Below, in pieces: positions 6,174 to 7,575 of a stretch of 7,575 bases of DNA. Origin of the DNA: an uncultured Brachyspira sp. (lineage in GTDB: Bacteria > Spirochaetota > Brachyspiria > Brachyspirales > Brachyspiraceae); NCBI GenBank assembly GCA_934725655.1, contig CAKVCJ010000083.1, positions 1-7,575 on the forward strand. Reading direction: 5' to 3'. How positions within the stretch are numbered: position 1 is the first letter of the stretch; each line of letters opens with the position of its first letter. Both the position numbers and the translations under genes were made by a program. The notes under the pieces were generated by a model. The model ran no database searches. It was given only the letters and a program-made list of their open reading frames with translations, and was not told where the DNA came from.

Positions 6174-6788
6174 ATGGATAAAGAAACTAAAAAAATTATA
6201 GAACATGTATTAAGTATAGAAAGTCAGAGTATATTGGAAATACTTAATAATTATGACGAAAAGTCTGTTAATTTAGTCATAAAAAAAATAGAAGAATGTA
6301 AAGGTAAAATTATTATTTCAGGTTGTGGAACATCAGGAGAAGCTGGTAGAAAAATAGCGCATACATTATCTTGTATAGAATGCCCGTCTATCTTTTTAAG
6401 TCCTTCGGATGCTTTGCATGGAAGATTAGGAATAGTTAAAAAAGAAGATATTGTTATTTTATTATCTAAAGGCGGAGAAACTATGGAATTAATATCTATG
6501 ATTCCAGCTATAAAACATAAAAAAGCTTTTTTAATAGGAGTCACCGAAAATGAAAATTCATCATTATCGAAAGATAGCGATATATTTTTAAAAGTTCATG
6601 TGTCTAAAGAAGCCGATATGTTTAATCTTTTAGCAACATCAAGTATAGTGGCTTTGATAGCTTTATTTGATGCAATAATAGTTGCGATTATGGTTAAAAA
6701 GAATTTCACTAAAAAAGATTTTAGCGTTATACATCCTGGAGGAGCAGTTGGAAAAAAACTTACAGGGAAAACATTATATAAAAAATAA
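6174..6788 (+). CDS. Single-domain SIS sugar-phosphate isomerase (KdsD/KpsF-like, no CBS domains)
   Basis: Cytoplasmic protein of 204 aa that aligns along its whole length with the isomerase domain of arabinose-5-phosphate isomerases (KdsD/KpsF/GutQ) and stops where their CBS pair would begin; those enzymes are about 320 aa. Recognisable motifs are ISGCGTSGEAGRK (48-60), SDALHGRLG (78-86), SKGGETMEL (98-106), KEADMF (145-150), LATSS (153-157) and HPGGAVGKKL (187-196). Of the five residues proposed for catalysis in E. coli KdsD, four are present (H82, E105, E146, H187), while the lysine (K59 there) is T53 here. Placed between the ATPase and a 3-epimerase, it most likely interconverts aldose and ketose phosphates of the imported sugar rather than serving lipopolysaccharide synthesis. 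A 6-phospho-3-hexuloisomerase-like reaction is an alternative. A strong AAGGAG (6161-6166) lies 7 nt before the ATG. Confidence 0.85.
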   Translation: MDKETKKIIEHVLSIESQSILEILNNYDEKSVNLVIKKIEECKGKIIISGCGTSGEAGRKIAHTLSCIECPSIFLSPSDALHGRLGIVKKEDIVILLSKGGETMELISMIPAIKHKKAFLIGVTENENSSLSKDSDIFLKVHVSKEADMFNLLATSSIVALIALFDAIIVAIMVKKNFTKKDFSVIHPGGAVGKKLTGKTLYKK

Positions 6789-6790
6789 CT

Positions 6791-6795
6791 AGTGA
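6791..6795 (+). promoter_or_regulatory. Weak, atypical ribosome site of the epimerase gene
   Basis: Only AGTGA (6791-6795), 10 nt before the ATG, can pair with the 16S tail, unlike the AAGGAG seen at the permease and SIS genes and the AAAGGAG of the binding-protein gene. In addition, AAAAATAA (6781-6788) and TTATTTTT (6811-6818) are exact complements that would enclose this site and the start codon in a loop. The epimerase may therefore be made at a lower level or depend on translation of the SIS gene that ends at 6788. Confidence 0.4.
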
Positions 6796-6805
6796 AATAA
6801 TTAAT

Positions 6806-7462
6806 ATGGCTTATTTTTCCCTATCTATATTTTCTGCTGATTTTTGTAATATAGGAAATGCTATTAGAAAAGCAGAAGAATGCAAAGTAAACTATTTGCA
6901 TTTTGATGTAATGGACGGCAATTTTGTTCCTATGATAGGCTTTGGAACATCGGCATTAGAAAGTATAAAAGAATTTACACACATACCAATAGATGTTCAT
7001 TTAATGACTAATAATTTAAATAAATTTGTTAAAGAATTTTCTGAGTTTGAGATTAATTCTATAAATATACATATAGAAAATAATAACCATAAAGGAATAA
7101 TTAATTTACTTAAATATATTAAAAGTAAATCTATAAAACCATCAATAGCGATTTCGCCTAATACTGATATTTTAGAGTTAAATAAATATTTAGACTATAT
7201 AGATGAAGTGTTAATAATGAGCGCTTTACCAGGAGTTAAAAATAGTATATTTATTCCAAAAATTTTTGAACGGGTAAATAAAGCAAGCAACATCATAAAT
7301 AGCAACGCTAAAAATATTATAATAGCCGTAGATGGCGCTTTAGATGAATATAAAGCCTTAAAATGCATAGAAAATGGAGCAAAAAAGATTATAATTGGTA
7401 GAACATTTTTTAAAACTTTAAAACCATTTGAATTAGTGTCAAAAATTTTGCTAACTAATTAA
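6806..7462 (+). CDS. rpe: Ribulose-phosphate 3-epimerase family protein
   Basis: Cytoplasmic TIM-barrel metal-dependent epimerase that inverts C3 of a ketose phosphate, classically ribulose 5-phosphate to xylulose 5-phosphate. Its 218 aa fit the family length. The N-terminus has SIFSADF (7-13, active-site Ser7), then HFDVMDGNFVP (32-42) with H32 and D34, DVHLM (63-67) with H65, and VDG (175-177) with D176. These are all four metal ligands and include the acid/base aspartate pair. The phosphate-binding parts differ from textbook Rpe: the PGFGGQ loop reads PGVKNS (142-147), DGG is DGA (176-178), and the AGSA turn near residue 198 is IGRT. The protein could be an allulose-6-phosphate epimerase-like enzyme or act on another sugar phosphate. 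It is the last gene of the operon, 17 nt after the SIS gene, with a weak ribosome site. A second, housekeeping rpe elsewhere in the genome would be expected. Confidence 0.88.
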   Translation: MAYFSLSIFSADFCNIGNAIRKAEECKVNYLHFDVMDGNFVPMIGFGTSALESIKEFTHIPIDVHLMTNNLNKFVKEFSEFEINSINIHIENNNHKGIINLLKYIKSKSIKPSIAISPNTDILELNKYLDYIDEVLIMSALPGVKNSIFIPKIFERVNKASNIINSNAKNIIIAVDGALDEYKALKCIENGAKKIIIGRTFFKTLKPFELVSKILLTN

Positions 7463-7498
7463 TAAAATTAAGACAATAAATTTTCATTAATTTTTATT
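7461..7498. terminator. Possible bidirectional terminator between convergent genes
   Basis: AATAAAATTAA (7461-7471) pairs with TTAATTTTTATT (7487-7498) with a single bulged T, leaving a 15-nt loop. The arms touch both stop codons, those of the epimerase (7460-7462) and of the minus-strand phoU-like gene (7494-7496). Read from either side, the distal arm is U-rich. The stem has only A-T pairs, so it is weak. The position between two convergent genes 31 bp apart is the best argument for it. Confidence 0.35.
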
Positions 7499-7575
7499 TA
7501 TACCTATCGCCCGTGCTGTAATAATAAACCCACTTCGCTATATTTTCCGCATGGTCGCCCATCTTTTCAAAATAT
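7494..7575 (-). CDS. phoU: PhoU-like phosphate regulator, C-terminal fragment
   Basis: The last 26 residues of a minus-strand gene enter from the right window edge and stop at TAA (7496-7494). They include FEKMGDHAENIAKW, the hallmark helix of PhoU proteins (E-R/K-x-G-D-H-x-x-N-I-A), followed by a short tail YYYSTGDRYK, as in the PhoU C-terminus. PhoU is a cytoplasmic helical-bundle protein that damps the Pho response and the PstSCAB phosphate transporter. The fragment is convergent with the sugar operon and functionally unrelated to it. It is visibly richer in G+C than its surroundings (29 of 60 bases in 7501-7560). Only a fragment is visible, so whether the protein is a single PhoU or a fusion cannot be judged. 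Confidence 0.75.
   Translation of the reverse strand, partial: YFEKMGDHAENIAKWVYYYSTGDRYK

Noticed and set aside
6251..6544. 97-codon minus-strand open frame inside the SIS isomerase gene
   Set aside because: It is antisense to a well-supported gene, resembles no family, and its composition is explained by the codon bias of the opposite strand.

Overview
The window holds one complete carbohydrate-uptake and catabolism operon from a very A+T-rich bacterium, plus the tail of a convergent phoU-like gene. Codon choice (AGA, TTA, AAA, ATA, TAA stops), strong AAGGAG ribosome sites and a lipoprotein-type sugar-binding protein suggest a low-GC anaerobe. A spirochaete of the Brachyspira type is my first guess. 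Clostridia or Fusobacteria are not excluded, because nothing here is a phylogenetic marker.

Layout. Bases 1-321 are non-coding as far as I can tell. They hold an A/T-only hairpin with a following T run (96-138), two copies of a palindromic 20-mer 32 bp apart (181-200 and 213-232), and a consensus sigma-70 promoter (TTGACA, 17 bp, TATAAT; 242-270). A 25-bp perfect dyad (260-284) sits over the -10 box and the presumed start site. Seven co-directional genes follow with gaps of 17-47 bp or an overlap: an RpiR-family regulator (322-1161), an FGGY xylulokinase-like sugar kinase (1186-2649), an RbsC-type permease (2636-3601), a RbsB-type periplasmic-binding lipoprotein (3649-4626), a fused double-domain RbsA-type ATPase (4651-6153), a single-domain SIS sugar-phosphate isomerase of the KdsD/KpsF type (6174-6788) and a ribulose-phosphate 3-epimerase family protein (6806-7462). 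A 31-bp A/T-rich gap with a hairpin separates this operon from the minus-strand PhoU C-terminus (7494-7575).

How it works together (inference). The ABC transporter brings in an unphosphorylated monosaccharide, the FGGY kinase phosphorylates it, the SIS protein interconverts aldose and ketose phosphates, and the epimerase inverts C3, giving xylulose 5-phosphate or another central-pathway ketose phosphate. RpiR, whose own SIS domain would bind a phosphosugar intermediate, probably controls the promoter. The logic parallels the E. coli allose (als) operon, with different enzyme families at the kinase and isomerase steps. The substrate cannot be read from the sequence. Several ligand or active-site positions in the binding protein, isomerase and epimerase differ from the textbook enzymes, so I do not assign ribose. 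I see no CRISPR, mobile element, tRNA, rRNA or defence system.
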